From NCBI GenBank assembly GCA_026393675.1, contig JAPKZQ010000045.1, positions 1-64,000 of the forward strand: a stretch of DNA of 64,000 nucleotides, in the 5' to 3' direction. The stretch comes from Acidobacteriota bacterium. Lineage in GTDB: Bacteria; Acidobacteriota; Vicinamibacteria; Vicinamibacterales; JAKQTR01. The position numbers were made by a program, and so were the translations under genes. Numbering within the stretch: position 1 is the stretch's first letter; every line of letters begins with the position of its first letter. The notes beneath the pieces are model-generated. The model ran no database searches and had not been told where the DNA came from. It saw only the letters and a list, made by a program, of their open reading frames with translations. Shown here one piece after another: positions 26,509 to 35,280 of the stretch.

Positions 26509-26540
26509 AGTATAGTCCAGTTTACTCATGAGTAAACTGG
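26509..26540 (-). promoter_or_regulatory. 24-bp palindromic operator and -10 box of the ATPase gene
   Basis: Positions 26517-26540 form a perfect palindrome, each half being CCAGTTTACTCA and its complement. On the minus strand TTTACT within it could serve as -35, with TATACT (26509-26514) 16 bases further as -10, seven bases from the ATG. A repressor bound to the palindrome would block the promoter. The ATPase's own N-terminus has no obvious DNA-binding motif, so the regulator is unknown. Confidence 0.65.
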
Positions 26541-26674
26541 ATATGACTCCCACACGCGCGTAACGCTCTGGCACACGCTGAACGCTGAGTTCACGTGTGT
26601 TGGGCCGGCCGCCGGCCCAGAACCGGGGCAATTGAACCGCCCTAGGTTTGCCAGAGAGCGCATTCGTTGAGAAT

Positions 26675-26854
26675 ATGGAGCCTGTGAGACACCCAAGTCG
26701 GTTTGCCCTGGAGGTTCGTGAGCGGGCGATCCCGCCGGTGGAGGAGCAAGCGCGAGAGCATGCGTCGGAGTGGGCCGCGATTCGGTCCTTGGCTGAAGAG
26801 CCGGGACGCCGGGATGTAACCCTCTATCGCTGGGTCCGGCACGGCGAGCCATGA
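26675..26854 (+). pseudogene. IS3-family transposase OrfA remnant
   Basis: The frame encodes RFALEVRERAIPPVEEQARE, then HASEWAAIRSLAEEPGRRDV and TLYRWVRHGEP. This matches the N-terminal helix-turn-helix of IS3-type OrfA (RxxPEVRERAVRLVxEH, EWAAIRSIAEKxG, LRRWVRQAE). It stops after about 60 residues, and no OrfB or inverted repeats were found. It is evidence of past insertion-sequence activity in this accessory region. The LssY-C gene begins at its stop. Confidence 0.75.
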
Positions 26855-27549
26855 TGCGGCGTGTGTCGTCTCTCGTCCTGGGACTGATCCTCATCTACCT
26901 GATCGTCGCCTACCTGGTACTGCCGTGGGCGTGGAATGTCAGCATGCGCCGCCATCCTGATTTGAGCGCCTGCCCCCGCATCACCCGCACAGCCGAAGGC
27001 ATCTCAGGTGACCCCTTGAACATCGCGCTGATGGGATCCGACGGCGCCATTGTCCGGGCCATGACGGCTGGCGGATGGCATCCGGCCGACCCCATCACGT
27101 TTCGAACCAGTCTGCGTATCGTCGAAAGCACGCTGCTCAAGAGGCCTGATGAGACAGCTCCGGTCAGTAACCTGTTTCTGTTTGGCCGGAAGCAGGACCT
27201 GGCGTTCGAGCAACCCGTCGGCGCCAGTCCTCGCCAGCGGCACCATGTCCGGTTCTGGCGGGCCGACCTGATCAACCAGGAGCAGCCGCTCTGGCTCGGG
27301 GCGGCTACCTATGACACGTCGGTCGGGGTGAGCCACAGGACGGGCCAGGTCACCCATCACATCGCCGCGGACCTCGATGCTGAGCGGGACAAGTGCTCGG
27401 CCGACCTCACGCGAGTCGGAGCGGCCGAGGAGGTCTACTACGTCGAACGGTTCCACGACCGGTTGGAAGGACGCAACGGCGGAGGCGATGCCTGGCACAC
27501 GGATGGCCGCCTGGTGGTGGTCATTCTGACGATCGGATCGAAGTTGTAA
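26851..27549 (+). CDS. LssY C-terminal domain protein with N-terminal membrane anchor
   Basis: The 232-residue protein has one N-terminal membrane helix (LVLGLILIYLIVAYLVLPWA) and the LssY-C pattern: DPLNIALMGSDGAIVRAMTA, GGWHPADPITFRTSLRIVES, FLFGRKQDLAFEQPVGASPR and GQVTHHIAADLDAERDK. This domain occurs alone or fused to PAP2/DedA proteins; its function is not established. ATG 26851 or the next codon 26854 may be used. Confidence 0.88.
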   Translation: MMRRVSSLVLGLILIYLIVAYLVLPWAWNVSMRRHPDLSACPRITRTAEGISGDPLNIALMGSDGAIVRAMTAGGWHPADPITFRTSLRIVESTLLKRPDETAPVSNLFLFGRKQDLAFEQPVGASPRQRHHVRFWRADLINQEQPLWLGAATYDTSVGVSHRTGQVTHHIAADLDAERDKCSADLTRVGAAEEVYYVERFHDRLEGRNGGGDAWHTDGRLVVVILTIGSKL

Positions 27550-27695
27550 CTGAACAGTCACCACGACGAGACCGGTAACGCCAATTACGGCTGCCGTGAT
27601 TCGTGTGGCGTGGCCGTCGTCTTAGGTATTACGGAGTTCCTCACCAATTTCCCTACCACGGCGGCACGCGAGGCAGGCCCAGGAGCGCACCTTGT

Positions 27696-28469
27696 TTACC
27701 TGCCCCACCGAAACCCTGCCCCTACCTGAATTGACGTGCGGCCAACCGAGACGGGTACGCTGTCCGGCAGTGGGGATGCGTCTGGGTGTTCCCGAGGCCA
27801 GTCGATCCAGCGGACACGTCCTGACGCCACGAAAGAGGCTTTGCGACCAATCGGAACGACGACATCAAGCCCAGCCGTGAAGCCGAACGCCGTGGTCGTC
27901 GTCGCGAGATCACCGGGATCGAATGGCCCTCTCGTCCCTCCGGTTGAGTAGTACCAATCTTGCCTGGACTGATTCGTCAGCGTGTCATTGGAGAACGCCA
28001 TCGTGAACCCGACGACTGGCTCAACCCTGACGCCACCGTTTCCACGCGAAGGCATAAAGCGCAGTAACCCGGAGAACATCTTCTCTGAGTGCTTCAGGGT
28101 GCCAGTGGTCTTGTTGTTGCCGAAATGGCCAGCGTAGAGTTGGTAGGTCACGTCGCCGCTTCGCGCCAGCCCCACTACCCCCTCAACCTCGATCGCGACA
28201 TTATCCGAGACAGCGCCACCGGCATTCACCAGCCCGCCCCAACCAGCTCTAGCGATACTGCGGCACAAGGCGCCTCCTTGACCCACCATTGACGCGCCGT
28301 TACATCCGCCGTCCTGGTGGTCTCCCCCACTTGACCACAGAAGGAAGGCCCCACCCCCATACCACGTCCCTTTGTCGGCGGACTTATGTGCTTGAGCCAG
28401 GCCCGCTGTCGCATTCACGCACACCAACGCGGTCGCCAGCGCCAGAGTCTGGATGAATCGCCGTCTCAT
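27696..28469 (-). CDS. Outer-membrane beta-barrel-like protein
   Basis: From ATG 28469 (MRRRFIQTLALATALVCVNA) the protein has a signal peptide and then alternating polar/apolar strands rich in Gly and aromatic residues (VNAGGAVSDNVAIEVEGVVG; VRVEPVVGFTMAFSNDTL; FGFTAGLDVVVPIGRK), ending GAGFRWGR. This suits a small eight-stranded barrel in the outer membrane. A TTG three codons upstream is an alternative start. Two cysteines near residue 60-70 may form a disulfide. No specific family is recognised. Confidence 0.75.
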   Translation of the reverse strand: MRRRFIQTLALATALVCVNATAGLAQAHKSADKGTWYGGGAFLLWSSGGDHQDGGCNGASMVGQGGALCRSIARAGWGGLVNAGGAVSDNVAIEVEGVVGLARSGDVTYQLYAGHFGNNKTTGTLKHSEKMFSGLLRFMPSRGNGGVRVEPVVGFTMAFSNDTLTNQSRQDWYYSTGGTRGPFDPGDLATTTTAFGFTAGLDVVVPIGRKASFVASGRVRWIDWPREHPDASPLPDSVPVSVGRTSIQVGAGFRWGR

Positions 28470-28659
28470 GATGTTCAATCGCTTTCAGTGGGTCTCGACC
28501 TAGTCAGCTATATGTGCCCACTCTGCTTCACGCTTCGATGACTGTCAAGGGAGGTCGCGCAGTCTCCGAGATTGTTGGTGTGGTGGTCTCGACGACAGTG
28601 CCGCAGTTCGCGCGCAGGTCGACAGGTGAGGCCACACCGCCCTGCGGATGCGATCCTCG

Positions 28660-29790
28660 TCAGCGGACGGGCCGAGGTGGCACAGGGACGGTCACCACGA
28701 CGAGACCGTTCACGTCGCGGTCGACGACGGCAATCGCGAGTCGACCTTCCTCGGCAGGTCGACCGGCGGCATCCACCGCTCTCGACATCGCCCGGATCTC
28801 GTAGTCGCCTGGCACGACGCCAGTGATGGAGAAACGTCCGTCGCCATCGGTCAGTCCCATTCCCGCCGTGCTAGTCAATCCCACCGAAGAAGACGATGGC
28901 GCAACCGCCACGCTAACCTTCGCGGACGGGCGACGTTGAGAGTCCAACACCAGGCCGCTGATGCGGTACGCTCGACTCGGGACAAGTGAGAAATCTATTT
29001 CGGAGACCGTCTGTCCGGCCCCCACCGTGATCCGCCGGGCCTGCGACACGTCCGCGGTGCCCGGGTAGTACGTTGGCGCGTAACCTGACCGCGGGCCCTC
29101 GGTGATTGGCGAACCGGTACTGGAGACGGTGGCGCCCAGGTAATAATCGCCTGGCGAGACTCCCACGATGCGAAACTCACCGAGATCGTTCGTCGTTGCG
29201 CCGCCCGCAGGGACGAGAGCGTCGGCCACGACGACCCCATTGCGCATCAACCTGGGCACCGTTCTCAGCACGCGGACGTTTGCTCGCAGCATCGGCTCGC
29301 CCGTTTCATCCCACACGTGCCCAGCGATCACTGCGGCCGGGCTGAGTGAGATCACGACGGAGGCAATGGTCTGACCGTCCGCAAGTTGAATCGTGCGGGA
29401 CACACGATTCTCCAGGGGGGTCCGCGTCAAGTCGGGATAGATCCCGAATCCGTCCTTTCGCGCCGTGAGGAAGTACGCGCCTGGCGGCAGGTTTCCGAAC
29501 TCGAATCGTCCCTCCGCGTCAGTCTCGGCCACGCGAGTCCGATAGCGTGGCGAGGAGATTGACACCTGAGCGGCGCGCAGTGGCTTCCCAGTGGCGGTTG
29601 CGGTGACCTGCCCCGCAATCCGGCCGGTGCCGCCAGTCATCTCAAGAGCTTCTGGCAGGGAGGCGATCTGTGGGCTGTCTTCGCGCCAGAGCGACGAGCC
29701 GGCGTGGCCCCTCGCCATCGGACTGGCAGCTGCCAAACTAACAGCCAGCAGAGCCGTGCCGAACGTCGCGTTCAGGAAGGTTCGACGCAT
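28660..29790 (-). CDS. Secreted protein with carboxypeptidase regulatory-like domains
   Basis: ATG 29790 is chosen because AAAGGAG lies five or six bases upstream and a signal peptide follows (RRTFLNATFGTALLAVSLAA). The body contains repeated carboxypeptidase-regulatory/SdrD-like beta domains: GQVTATATGKPLRAAQVSIS, TDAEGRFEFGNLPPGAYFLT, GHVWDETGEPMLRANVRVLR and TDGDGRFSITGVVPGDYEIR. Such modules are abundant in Acidobacteriota surface proteins and may bind carbohydrate or form spacers. It is divergent from the VWFA gene to its right. Confidence 0.88.
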   Translation of the reverse strand: MRRTFLNATFGTALLAVSLAAASPMARGHAGSSLWREDSPQIASLPEALEMTGGTGRIAGQVTATATGKPLRAAQVSISSPRYRTRVAETDAEGRFEFGNLPPGAYFLTARKDGFGIYPDLTRTPLENRVSRTIQLADGQTIASVVISLSPAAVIAGHVWDETGEPMLRANVRVLRTVPRLMRNGVVVADALVPAGGATTNDLGEFRIVGVSPGDYYLGATVSSTGSPITEGPRSGYAPTYYPGTADVSQARRITVGAGQTVSEIDFSLVPSRAYRISGLVLDSQRRPSAKVSVAVAPSSSSVGLTSTAGMGLTDGDGRFSITGVVPGDYEIRAMSRAVDAAGRPAEEGRLAIAVVDRDVNGLVVVTVPVPPRPVR

Positions 29791-30107
29791 GTGCGCTCCT
29801 TTGCCCAAGGGGGCACGAATCAGCCCAAACCAATATCATTAGACACCGCTTGCCCGCTGGTCGGATCGGCTTTGCACGAGGCCTCAGAAAGCTGTCGTTC
29901 ACCTCGGCGACGCGGAACACCGCCTTGTTAGGAGATACGCTGGTCGCGGAAATCTGGTCTGATAACGCTCGCCCAGACTGTCACCTGGATCATCGCGCCG
30001 TCCCCGGACGGCGTCTTGTCCTTCCTCTAAGTAAAGACCATCGCCGTGCTGGTGTCGGATCCAGCCGGTTGCATTGGTTTCTCCGGCTGGTCTATCCTCC
30101 CTGCGTC
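29791..30107. other. Divergent intergenic region
   Basis: No convincing coding sequence lies between the carboxypeptidase-regulatory gene and the VWFA gene; the open frame leading into the latter from 29850 is not protein-like. TATCCT at 30093-30098 with TTGCAT 18 bases upstream may be the VWFA gene promoter, nine bases from the ATG. Confidence 0.45.
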
Positions 30108-32156
30108 ATGTCCCATGGAACGGTCGTCCTTCGGGTCGGCGCAACCGCCATCGCTACTGCTCTCGCCCTCCTGGTCGTCAACGCGCAGCAACCCGTTCCG
30201 CAGGTGGTGCCTCGGGCCGCGCAGCAATCGCCGCCCGATCCGCGAGCCACGTTCCGCTCCGATATCACTTGCGTCGAGATCCCCACGGTCGTCGTCGACC
30301 GGCAGGGCCGGTTTGTGACCGGATTGACGCGCGACGATTTCGAGGTCTTCGAGGAGGGCCAACGCCAGGCTGTCGAGACGTTCAGGTCCGTCGACTTCGG
30401 GCCGGTCGCGAAGTCGACAACGTCCGCGACACTGCCGGATCCGGACGTCTCCTCGAACGAGGCACCATTTGACGGCCGGATCTACGTGCTCGTTCTCGAC
30501 GATATGCACACCAAGCCCATGGCGACAGGACTGACTCGTGACCTAGCTCGGCGGTTCGTCGAAACCCAGGTTGGCGCCAACGACCTTGCGGCCGTCGTAT
30601 TTCCGAGCGGCATTGCGGGCACGTCACAAGACTTCACGTCGAGCCAGCGCCGGCTGTTCGCCGCCATCGACCGTTTCGTGGGCGGGCGCGGCGGTTCGGT
30701 GTCCTTTGACTTGAACTATGAATCACAAACGAGCCTTCTTGCTCTCCGGCTCGTCGTGAACGCGCTGGCCGAGATCCGTGGAAGGCGTAAGGCCGTGGTG
30801 CTGTTCAGTGGGGGAATTCCGCCCATCCTTCTGTCCGGCCAGGAGCAACGCGCACGAACGGGCGACAGACCCCCAGGGGCACCGCCGAAGTGGTTCGGAT
30901 TGGCCCAGTCTGATCTGGCTGGCACGGTTGCTGCGGCAATCCAATCGAACACCACTATCTACGCCGTCGACCCAGACGGCTTGAAGATGGGGAGCGCAGC
31001 GTGCCTGAACCCACCGTTGGAGACGCTACGCCGCCTCTCGTGGGACACCGGAGGCCAGGTCGCCGTCAACACGAACAGCCTGAACGAAGCGCTCGACCGC
31101 ATCGGCGAAGACAACAGCCGGTACTACCTGCTCGGCTACTACCCGCTGGCCCCCAAGCAGGACGGCTCGTTCCGCAAGTTGGAAGTCAAGGTCCACAAGC
31201 CGGACGTCGGAGTGTATGCGCGAGTCGGTTACTACTCCAAGAAAGCAGAGGGATCGCCCGCGAAGGCTTCGACCAGGACGAAGACCAGGGAGCCTGAACT
31301 GCTGGCGGCGCTCCAAGAGGCACTCGACTCCCCCACTCCAGTGTCGGGTGTGCGGATACGGGCATCTGCTGCACCCTTCCGAAATGCGGCTGGAAAGGCT
31401 GCTGTCACTGTTGTGATTCAGGTCGACGGCCGAGACATTGGCTTCTCTCAGGCGGAAGGCCGGTTCGACGCCAGCGTGAACCTCGCCATCGTCGCGGTCG
31501 ATTCCGTCGGTGACACGATTGGCATGATTACGCGAACGTTCACGCTGCCCCTTCGGCCAGACTCACACACGCAGATGGTGGCCAACGGCCTTCGGTTGGC
31601 AGAACAACTGTCGCTGCCGACGGGACCTCATCGCCTGCACATTGCAGTGCAGGACGCGGTGAACAAGAGAGTTGGCGCAGTCGATTGTGACGTCGATGTG
31701 CCGGACTTCGGCAAGACAGTGTTCACGATGAGCGGCCTGCTGCTGACGTCGAGCCGCGCCAATGCCACACCCAGCACGAAGAATGATCGCCTGCAGGCGT
31801 TGCAATCTGTATTGCCGACACCGCCGACGGTCGCGCGGGTCTTCGGACGGGACGAGTCGCTCACGCTGATGGCCGAAGTCTACGACCGAAGCCGCACACC
31901 GAATGCGGTCACCATCGTGACGACGGTCAGGACCGCCGACGGCACAGAGGTGTTCCGACGCGAGGGCACGCGTACGGGCGCGGAGCTGAAGTCAGCAAAG
32001 GGCGTCTATCAGCATCTGGAGACGGTGCCGTTGTCTAGCCTGGCTCCCGGCTGCTACGTGCTGACCGTCGAGGCCAGCTCGGGCGGCAAGCCAGAATCCT
32101 CCATCCGCCGCCAGGTTCCTATCGACATTGTGGTGCAGGAGGGATCGCCCGTGTAG
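30108..32156 (+). CDS. Secreted VWFA-related protein, paralogue 1
   Basis: From ATG 30108 (MSHGTVVLRVGATAIATALA) the 682-residue protein has a signal peptide. An N-terminal beta domain follows (VVDRQGRFVTGLTRDDFEVF; EEGQRQAVETF), then a von Willebrand factor A-like domain (IYVLVLDDMHTK; RRKAVVLFSGGIPPI; TTIYAVDPDGL) with the typical end DNSRYYLLGYYPLAPKQDGS and VGYYSKK. The C-terminal 250 residues are beta-rich. This architecture is the VWFA-related family especially expanded in Acidobacteriota. A role in surface interactions is inferred. It is followed by a paralogue in the same orientation. Confidence 0.9.
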   Translation: MSHGTVVLRVGATAIATALALLVVNAQQPVPQVVPRAAQQSPPDPRATFRSDITCVEIPTVVVDRQGRFVTGLTRDDFEVFEEGQRQAVETFRSVDFGPVAKSTTSATLPDPDVSSNEAPFDGRIYVLVLDDMHTKPMATGLTRDLARRFVETQVGANDLAAVVFPSGIAGTSQDFTSSQRRLFAAIDRFVGGRGGSVSFDLNYESQTSLLALRLVVNALAEIRGRRKAVVLFSGGIPPILLSGQEQRARTGDRPPGAPPKWFGLAQSDLAGTVAAAIQSNTTIYAVDPDGLKMGSAACLNPPLETLRRLSWDTGGQVAVNTNSLNEALDRIGEDNSRYYLLGYYPLAPKQDGSFRKLEVKVHKPDVGVYARVGYYSKKAEGSPAKASTRTKTREPELLAALQEALDSPTPVSGVRIRASAAPFRNAAGKAAVTVVIQVDGRDIGFSQAEGRFDASVNLAIVAVDSVGDTIGMITRTFTLPLRPDSHTQMVANGLRLAEQLSLPTGPHRLHIAVQDAVNKRVGAVDCDVDVPDFGKTVFTMSGLLLTSSRANATPSTKNDRLQALQSVLPTPPTVARVFGRDESLTLMAEVYDRSRTPNAVTIVTTVRTADGTEVFRREGTRTGAELKSAKGVYQHLETVPLSSLAPGCYVLTVEASSGGKPESSIRRQVPIDIVVQEGSPV

Positions 32157-32395
32157 ATGCGTTCCGCGCGCAATGCGACTATGAAGCCCAGGCGACGCGT
32201 TTATGGATGATCGGCCTGACTTGCACGATCCAACGCCGGACGGTTTCCCGCGGGGATCCGTCGTCGAACGCCAATCCCGGCTCCCGTGATGCGCGTGGCC
32301 TCATGTTGTAGAATCTGCCGCATCCGAACCGAATTGGCGTCGGTCCGGCTCATACGTGGTGTGGGACGAGGCACACCATAAGATAGGTAACCGTC

Positions 32396-34645
32396 ATGCC
32401 GCTGGATCCTGTCGCTGTTCGTATTGGTGCGGTTGCGATCATGTCGAGTGTCGCGCTTCTCGTCGGGAACGCCCAGCAACCCCCGCCCAAGTTCAAGTCG
32501 AGCGTCGAAGCGGTGGTGCTCGATGTGTCCGTGCTGGACAAGGACCGCCGGCCGGTGCGGGGCCTGACCGCTTCAGACTTCACGGTTCTCGAGGACGGCA
32601 AGCCTCAGGAGATCGGCACCTTCACGGCCATCGATCTTGAAGACGTGATCGACGTGAAAGCCGCGCCATGGACACGCCAGGTAGCACCAGACATCCGGAG
32701 GAACGACGACTTCAGGGAACGGCGCGTTGTGGTGATCGTGATGGACAGCTCGACACCGATGCCCGCGCCTGAGGTGCCGCAGGCGAAGCGGCTCGGTCGA
32801 AGCGTGGTCGAGGGACTGGCGCCAGACGACCTGGCTGCCGTCGTGCACACCTTTGGCAAAGGCGGCGGCCAGACCTTCACCCACGACCGGGCCAAGTTGC
32901 TAGCCGCCGTTGATCGTTTCAACGGGACGCCAGACGGGGGGTGGACGATGGCCTTCCCCAAACCCTCGTCCCCCGGGGCGCCGGCCGACGCCATTCTCGC
33001 CGCAGTGACCCCGCAGCCCTTTACCCAGTTCGATAGAAGCGGATCGCTCCTGAACTTCTACTTCTCGACGATCAGCACCCTGCGAGATATTGCCGAAGAC
33101 CTCGCTGGTTTACCCGACAGGCGCAAGGCACTGTTCTTCGTGAGCGTCGGCATTCCGCTCGACGTGACGTCGGCGACGGAACCCAACTCCTTGGGGATGG
33201 CCGGCCCCAGCGACGTAGCTCAGATCCTATTCGCTGAGCTCAGGAAGGTGTACGACGCTGCCCGGCGTTCCAACGTGAACATTTACAGCGTCGACCCGGG
33301 CGGTTTGCGGATTGACGCAGCCCCTTTCAACCAGGACTTCCTGAGGGGTGTATCAGCGGCGACTGGCGGGTTCGCCATCACGGACACCAACGACCCGGCT
33401 CCCGGCATCCAGCAGATCTACCGCGAGAACGGTTCGTACTACCTTCTCGGGTATCAACCGTCGAGCAGCAGAACGAACGGCCGGTTCAGGAAGGTAGAGG
33501 TCAAGGTGAACCGTCCAAGTGTGACGGTTCGATCTCGCAGCGGCTACTTCGAGCCGACGGAGGCCGCCGCCGCGACGAAGACGGCTCCAGCGAAGGCCAA
33601 GCCTGAGGAAGTATCCGCCCTTGAGGGTCTCCTGCCCAAGAGCGACATCGCACTGCGAGTCCACGCGGTCCCGTTCGCGAAAGACGGTGGGACCGAATCC
33701 GAAGTGGCCATCATCCTGCAGGGGCATGAGCCGATTCCTGCCGGGTCGACGGCCACCGCTGAAGATCTGACGGTGCTGTTTCACGCCTATAGCATGCAGG
33801 CCGAATTGAAGGCCTCCGACCGTCTGACCGCGCACCTCCGCATTCGGGCGGGTGCGGTGAACGACTTGCGCTACGGGTTGCTGTCGCGCCTCACGCTGAA
33901 GCCGGGGCGCTACCAACTGCGGCTGTCCGCCAAGAGTTCCATGTCGGGCAAAAGCGGTAGCGTCTACATCGAAGTGGACGTGCCTGATTACTCCAAGGCT
34001 GCGCTGTCGCTCTCAGACGTGATGTTCGAAGCGACCCCGTCGCCTGTCGCCTCACCGAGGGGCAAGCTGGCCTCGCTTATTCCCATCGTGCCGACGGCGG
34101 AGCGCGACTTCCTGCCCGGAGACACCGTGACGGCGTTCGCCCGGGTGTACCAGGGCGGCAGAAACGCCCTGCAAGCGGTGGCAGTGACTACGAGAATCGT
34201 GGACCGCGCGGGCGCCGAGGTGTTCAGCAAGGTCGAATCCTTGGCGCCGGATCGCTTTGCAACGGCACGGTCTGCGAACTTGCTGGTTTCGATCCCGATC
34301 GGGACGCTAGCACCCGGCCCCCACCTGCTTAGCATCTCGACGACGCGGGGCAATGAGAGTGCACACCACGAGGTACGGTTCACGGTGCACGCAGGCAGCG
34401 GCGGTTGGCCGCCATCGGTTCGTCCCAGCCGACTGCACCCTGCCAGATCTACTCAGTCACCGTGGCACCTACATCGCCGCAGGGAAGCAAGGCCGAGCAT
34501 CGGATCACCAACCTTGGACTGGTGGCGCCTCACTTTACACGAGGTGCCTCATGCGCAAGGCGGCGCAATTCCGCCAGCAGCGCGTTCACAGTCAACCAGA
34601 CAGCCTGACACGGTACCGTTTCTGACAGCGGCGGTGACGGGATAG
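32396..34645 (+). CDS. Secreted VWFA-related protein, paralogue 2, with aberrant C-terminus
   Basis: The protein shares layout with its neighbour: signal peptide (IGAVAIMSSVALLVGNAQQ), SVLDKDRRPVRGLTASDFTV, LEDGKPQEIGTF, a VWFA domain (VVVIVMDSSTPMPAPEVPQA; DRRKALFFVSVGIPLDV; VNIYSVDPGGL) and the end motif ENGSYYLLGYQPSSSRTNGR. Similarity runs to about 34399 (HHEVRFTVHAGS). The last roughly 80 residues (including SRLHPARSTQSPWHLHRRRE) are unlike the family and overlap a convergent gene by 97 bases. A frameshift or deletion removing the original stop is likely. The pair probably arose by tandem duplication, now diverged. Confidence 0.88.
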   Translation: MPLDPVAVRIGAVAIMSSVALLVGNAQQPPPKFKSSVEAVVLDVSVLDKDRRPVRGLTASDFTVLEDGKPQEIGTFTAIDLEDVIDVKAAPWTRQVAPDIRRNDDFRERRVVVIVMDSSTPMPAPEVPQAKRLGRSVVEGLAPDDLAAVVHTFGKGGGQTFTHDRAKLLAAVDRFNGTPDGGWTMAFPKPSSPGAPADAILAAVTPQPFTQFDRSGSLLNFYFSTISTLRDIAEDLAGLPDRRKALFFVSVGIPLDVTSATEPNSLGMAGPSDVAQILFAELRKVYDAARRSNVNIYSVDPGGLRIDAAPFNQDFLRGVSAATGGFAITDTNDPAPGIQQIYRENGSYYLLGYQPSSSRTNGRFRKVEVKVNRPSVTVRSRSGYFEPTEAAAATKTAPAKAKPEEVSALEGLLPKSDIALRVHAVPFAKDGGTESEVAIILQGHEPIPAGSTATAEDLTVLFHAYSMQAELKASDRLTAHLRIRAGAVNDLRYGLLSRLTLKPGRYQLRLSAKSSMSGKSGSVYIEVDVPDYSKAALSLSDVMFEATPSPVASPRGKLASLIPIVPTAERDFLPGDTVTAFARVYQGGRNALQAVAVTTRIVDRAGAEVFSKVESLAPDRFATARSANLLVSIPIGTLAPGPHLLSISTTRGNESAHHEVRFTVHAGSGGWPPSVRPSRLHPARSTQSPWHLHRRREARPSIGSPTLDWWRLTLHEVPHAQGGAIPPAARSQSTRQPDTVPFLTAAVTG

Positions 34646-34995
34646 GTTTCGGCAAGCGGACCAATGGTGAGGGTGCAATCCACGGGGCCCGAGTCGCGGC
34701 CCGATTCGACACGCACGGATTCGCGCTTTCCTGGCACGAAACCATTCAGCGTCGCTGTGACCGTGTAGATTCCGGCGCGCAGGGCCTTGATCTCATAACA
34801 GCCTGTGGCGTCGGCGTGGACGACCTCACGGATGTCACCACTGGCGGCGAGTACCTCGACGCCCGGAAGAGCAACTCCCGTGCTGTCTTTGATGCACCCT
34901 TTGATGGTGCCCTGGGCGTGTGTCGTAGCGGGGGCACTCAGGATGGCGATCAGGCCCCAGACTCTAACGGCGAACCGAATTCTTGACGTCGCCAT
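34549..34995 (-). CDS. Secreted carboxypeptidase regulatory-like single-domain protein
   Basis: The 148-residue protein has a signal peptide (VWGLIAILSAPATTHAQ) and one carboxypeptidase-regulatory domain: IKGCIKDSTGVALPGVEVLA, DATGCYEIKALRAGIYTVTA and TLNGFVPGKRESVRVESG. Four or more cysteines are present, unusual for this fold (KGCIKD, TGCYE, VDCTL, SGCLVDCE). It converges with and overlaps the altered end of the VWFA gene. Confidence 0.8.
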   Translation of the reverse strand: MATSRIRFAVRVWGLIAILSAPATTHAQGTIKGCIKDSTGVALPGVEVLAASGDIREVVHADATGCYEIKALRAGIYTVTATLNGFVPGKRESVRVESGRDSGPVDCTLTIGPLAETYPVTAAVRNGTVSGCLVDCERAAGGIAPPCA

Positions 34996-35280
34996 TGCTC
35001 CTACTCCCGCATCATCGCGCTGACGCGAGCTGCATAGGCGAGCCGTTCTTCAATTATGGGGCTGCCATCGAGTCAGATTGTAGCGCACGGCGTGTTTGAG
35101 CAACGATGAACGTCCCACGAGCCGGCCCTCGTCCGACCCGTTACAGAGTGAGGTCATCCACACCTCTCGCTCTTGGAACAGCATCGATCGACCGTAGGGC
35201 GTGGAGAGTAGAATCCAGCATTGGCGGATGGGGTAGTTCCCGACTCACGCCTTCGAGAATGGAGGATTGTCAGGTTGACC

